Positions 62,170-64,000 of a stretch of 64,000 bases of DNA are shown here, in pieces. Numbering within the stretch: position 1 is the first letter of the stretch; every line of letters begins with the position of its first letter. The stretch comes from Rhizorhabdus histidinilytica. Lineage in GTDB: Bacteria; Pseudomonadota; Alphaproteobacteria; Sphingomonadales; Sphingomonadaceae. Location: assembly GCF_900167915.1 (NCBI RefSeq), contig NZ_FUYM01000014.1, forward strand, positions 1 through 64,000, written 5' to 3'. Position numbers and translations under genes: made by a program. The notes under the pieces were generated by a model. That model did not search any database. It had not been told where the DNA came from and saw only the letters and a list, made by a program, of their open reading frames with translations.

Positions 62170-62208
62170 CGGCAGGCCCCGGCGAACGGGGCCTGCCCGG
62201 ACGATCTG

Positions 62209-62661
62209 TCAATCGGCGGCGTAGCTGTGCTTCAGGGCGCTGGCCCGGTCATGGCCCTCGCGAACCGACTGATAGGCCTGCTGGATCACCGATCTGCTGT
62301 CGGGCGACAGGTCCGTATCGGCCAGTGCGGTTTCGTATTTTTCCTTGAGATAGTCCTCGCCTCGTTCGACCTCCTCGATGACCGCGCGGTCGTTCTGGGT
62401 GGTGAACACCTGTCGCAGGTCCATGAAGGTCCGATGCGCGGCGGCGGCGAAGCTGCCTTCGTCCTCCGGCGTGCCACCCCGGCGGCGAACCTCATCCTGC
62501 AGCAGCGACACGACCCGTCGGCGATCGCTGGCGAAGTCGCGGAAGATGTCGGCGAACTTGCCGCTCTCGTCGTCCTCGATGGCATCCTCGAAGCCGCGAA
62601 TGCTGTCGATGGTCGTCTTGATCAGGGTGTTGAGGGTCGAAACATCGTCGTCGCTGGCCAT
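62209..62661 (-). CDS. PA2169/DUF2383 family four-helix protein
   Basis: A protein of 150 residues from ATG 62661 with AAAAGGAG upstream. Helical ferritin-like pattern: STLNTLIKTTIDSIRGFEDA, KFADIFRDFASDRRRVVSLL, then RRRGGTPEDEGSFAAAAHR, FMDLRQVF and EEVERGEDYLKEKYETAL. This matches PA2169-type proteins, small stress-linked four-helix bundles with possible metal ligands. Convergent with the kinase gene (39-nt gap). The TTAACATA motif lies about 140 nt upstream. Confidence 0.85.
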   Translation of the reverse strand: MASDDDVSTLNTLIKTTIDSIRGFEDAIEDDESGKFADIFRDFASDRRRVVSLLQDEVRRRGGTPEDEGSFAAAAHRTFMDLRQVFTTQNDRAVIEEVERGEDYLKEKYETALADTDLSPDSRSVIQQAYQSVREGHDRASALKHSYAAD

Positions 62662-62799
62662 GAGTCTGCTCCTTTTGTGCGGAGCCTCGACAACCGGGAC
62701 TGCCATCGCTTCGCTGCATTCATATCGGCCTGGTGGTGACGGCCCGGTGTGGTTTCGAGACGGTCCGAGAAAGGTTGCCCGGACATCGTCGAAGGGCTT

Positions 62800-62812
62800 G
62801 TTAACATAGGTC
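62800..62812. promoter_or_regulatory. TTAACATA motif site
   Basis: GTTAACATAGGTC, followed by an AT-rich tract, in the divergent gap between the PA2169-family gene and the SRPBCC gene. Confidence 0.4.
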
Positions 62813-62851
62813 AAGATATTAATATTAAAGGACTTCATCCTCGCAACGACC

Positions 62852-62876
62852 GGAACGCCTCGTCCGGTTCCGGGTT
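62852..62876 (+). promoter_or_regulatory. EcfG-type promoter
   Basis: Plus-strand GGAAC, 16 nt, GGTT, ending 30 nt before the SRPBCC gene start at 62907. Confidence 0.55.
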
Positions 62877-62906
62877 CAGCGTCGGTTAGCCGGACTGGAG
62901 GATGCC

Positions 62907-63500
62907 GTGAACGACCATCATCGTCAGGACAGGGGAGACGACGCGCCTCCCGCGACCTCGAAGCAGCGCGACGATGCCTTGGACGAGGTCGCGGGAGGCG
63001 CGGTCGAACCCAAAGGCGATTCACTGACCGGGCGGACCGTGACGATCAACCGGCCGCGGGCAGAGGTCTATGCCTATTGGCGCGACTTCGCGACGCTGCC
63101 GACCTTCATGGACAATGTCGAACGGGTCGACAGGATCGACGAGAAGCGCTCGCACTGGGTGGTGAAGGCGCCGGCCGGCCGCACCGTCGAATGGGACTCG
63201 GTCATCACGGAGGAGCGTGAGGGCGAGACGATCGCCTGGGCATCGACCGAAGGGGCCGACGTGCCCAACAGCGGGCGCATCGATTTCCGCGATGCGCCCG
63301 GTGGGCGCGGCACCCAGGTCACGGCAACGATCGTCTACGACCCTCCCGCCGGGGCGGTCGGAAAGCTGATCGCCAAGATTTTCCAGAGGGAACCCGCCAT
63401 TCAGGCGCGTCGCGACCTTCGCCGTTTCAAGCAGCTCATGGAAACCGGCGAGATCGCGACCGCCGCCCGCACCCGCAAGCAGTTCGAGGAGGAGGCCTGA
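62907..63500 (+). CDS. SRPBCC (cyclase/dehydrase-like) family protein
   Basis: A protein of 197 residues from GTG 62907 with CTGGAGG upstream. After a hydrophilic 38-residue start comes a START-like helix-grip fold: [55 protein letters not shown] and the C-terminal [16 protein letters not shown] helix. This is the COG5637 group often found beside zinc alcohol dehydrogenases and stress genes. Ligand unknown. Its TGA overlaps the ATG of the alcohol dehydrogenase gene. Confidence 0.85.
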   Translation: MNDHHRQDRGDDAPPATSKQRDDALDEVAGGAVEPKGDSLTGRTVTINRPRAEVYAYWRDFATLPTFMDNVERVDRIDEKRSHWVVKAPAGRTVEWDSVITEEREGETIAWASTEGADVPNSGRIDFRDAPGGRGTQVTATIVYDPPAGAVGKLIAKIFQREPAIQARRDLRRFKQLMETGEIATAARTRKQFEEEA

Positions 63501-64000
63501 TGCGCGCGCTGACCTGGCACGGCAAGCATGATGTCCGCGTCGAGACCGTCGACGATCCCGAAATCCTCAACCCGCGCGATGCGATCATTCGGGTCACCTC
63601 CACCGCGATCTGCGGGTCCGACCTTCACCTCTATGACGGTTATATCCCGACGATGCGGAAGGGTGACATCCTCGGCCATGAGTTCATGGGCGAAGTGGTC
63701 GAGACCGGTTCCGGCTCGACTTTGGAAAAGGGGCAGCGTGTCGTCGTGCCCTTCACCATCGCCTGCGGCGGCTGCTTCCATTGCTCGAAGCACCAATATT
63801 CGGCCTGCGACAACGGCAACCCGGCCGACAACCAGGACATCGCGATGGAGCTGTACGGACAGCCGATGTCGGGCCTGTTCGGCTACAGCCACATGACCGG
63901 CGGCTATGCGGGCGGGCAGGCCGAATATGTCCGCGTGCCCTTCTCCGACGTCGGCCCGATCGTCGTCCCCGACGGGATCGACGACGACGAGGTGCTGTTC
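63500..64000 (+). CDS. Zinc-dependent alcohol dehydrogenase (N-terminal part, cut by window edge)
   Basis: 167 residues are visible and the frame runs off the right edge. The catalytic zinc ligands are Cys in [13 protein letters not shown] and His-Glu in [14 protein letters not shown]. The structural zinc loop has four cysteines in [19 protein letters not shown]. This is the group related to formaldehyde dehydrogenase and threonine dehydrogenase, with the long insert [20 protein letters not shown]. It is co-translated with the SRPBCC protein and so falls under the same stress-type promoter. Confidence 0.9.
   Translation, partial: MRALTWHGKHDVRVETVDDPEILNPRDAIIRVTSTAICGSDLHLYDGYIPTMRKGDILGHEFMGEVVETGSGSTLEKGQRVVVPFTIACGGCFHCSKHQYSACDNGNPADNQDIAMELYGQPMSGLFGYSHMTGGYAGGQAEYVRVPFSDVGPIVVPDGIDDDEVLF

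Noticed and set aside
47672-62812. TTAACATA sites as CtrA boxes
   Set aside because: The CtrA half-site is TTAACCAT and the full site has a 7-nt spacer; these sites lack the CC and the spacing (TTAA-N6-TTAA at 47724 is one base short).

Overview
The window is a GC-rich, gene-dense bacterial chromosome segment that looks alphaproteobacterial, most likely from the Sphingomonadaceae. This is inferred from the gene set (TrmFO, class I PHA synthase plus phasin, an OmpA with a very long proline linker, a large TonB-dependent receptor, an entericidin-like lipoprotein, HWE kinase) and from GGAAC-N16/17-(C/G)GTT promoter-like sites that match the alphaproteobacterial general-stress sigma factor EcfG. 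No database search was possible, so family names rest on motif recognition. There is no rRNA operon, prophage, transposase or CRISPR array. Two tRNA genes are present: Thr(UGU) and Gln(UUG).

Left part (1-39.2 kb): mostly core and housekeeping genes. These are pyroglutamyl peptidase, the RarA ATPase, a PadR regulator with a metal-binding-type N-terminus plus DUF2218, TrmFO, a YcaQ-like DNA repair protein, AlkB, a LOG-family nucleosidase, a class I/II aminotransferase, PhaC and phasin, ClpS, a TonB receptor paired with a beta-propeller-like protein, MurA, hemerythrin, a cystathionine gamma-synthase-family enzyme, SOUL, OmpA, Cu/Zn SOD, LMW phosphatase, ThpR, a Bax inhibitor-1 homologue, a WecG/TagA glycosyltransferase and a UDP-glucuronate 4-epimerase. 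Palindromic intergenic repeats sit at 6.4, 21.9 and 26.8 kb.

Central part (40.0-53.7 kb): an accessory glycan region built around an AT-rich divergent promoter at 47.63-47.93 kb. Leftward runs a seven-gene operon in which every junction is a 4-nt ATGA overlap: two sugar-nucleotide epimerases, four glycosyltransferases (three of them paralogous) and a UDP-xylose-synthase-like decarboxylase. Rightward run a histidine phosphatase, a methyltransferase, a clan GH-A-like glycosidase whose barrel motifs appear in permuted order, myo-inositol-phosphate synthase, an MDR dehydrogenase and a Gfo/Idh/MocA oxidoreductase. Together these could make and process an inositol- and pentose-containing glycan or glycoside.

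Right part (53.6-64 kb): an Nramp-like transporter, a 750-residue protein of unknown function, a GH130-like enzyme, and a set of stress-type genes: small hydrophilic proteins, a single-domain response regulator, a Crp/Fnr regulator overlapping an HWE histidine kinase, a PA2169/DUF2383 helical protein, an SRPBCC protein and a zinc alcohol dehydrogenase cut by the window edge. Several carry EcfG-type promoters. A recurring TTAACATA motif sits in the AT-rich gaps here and in the divergent glycan promoter, and may link the two regions.
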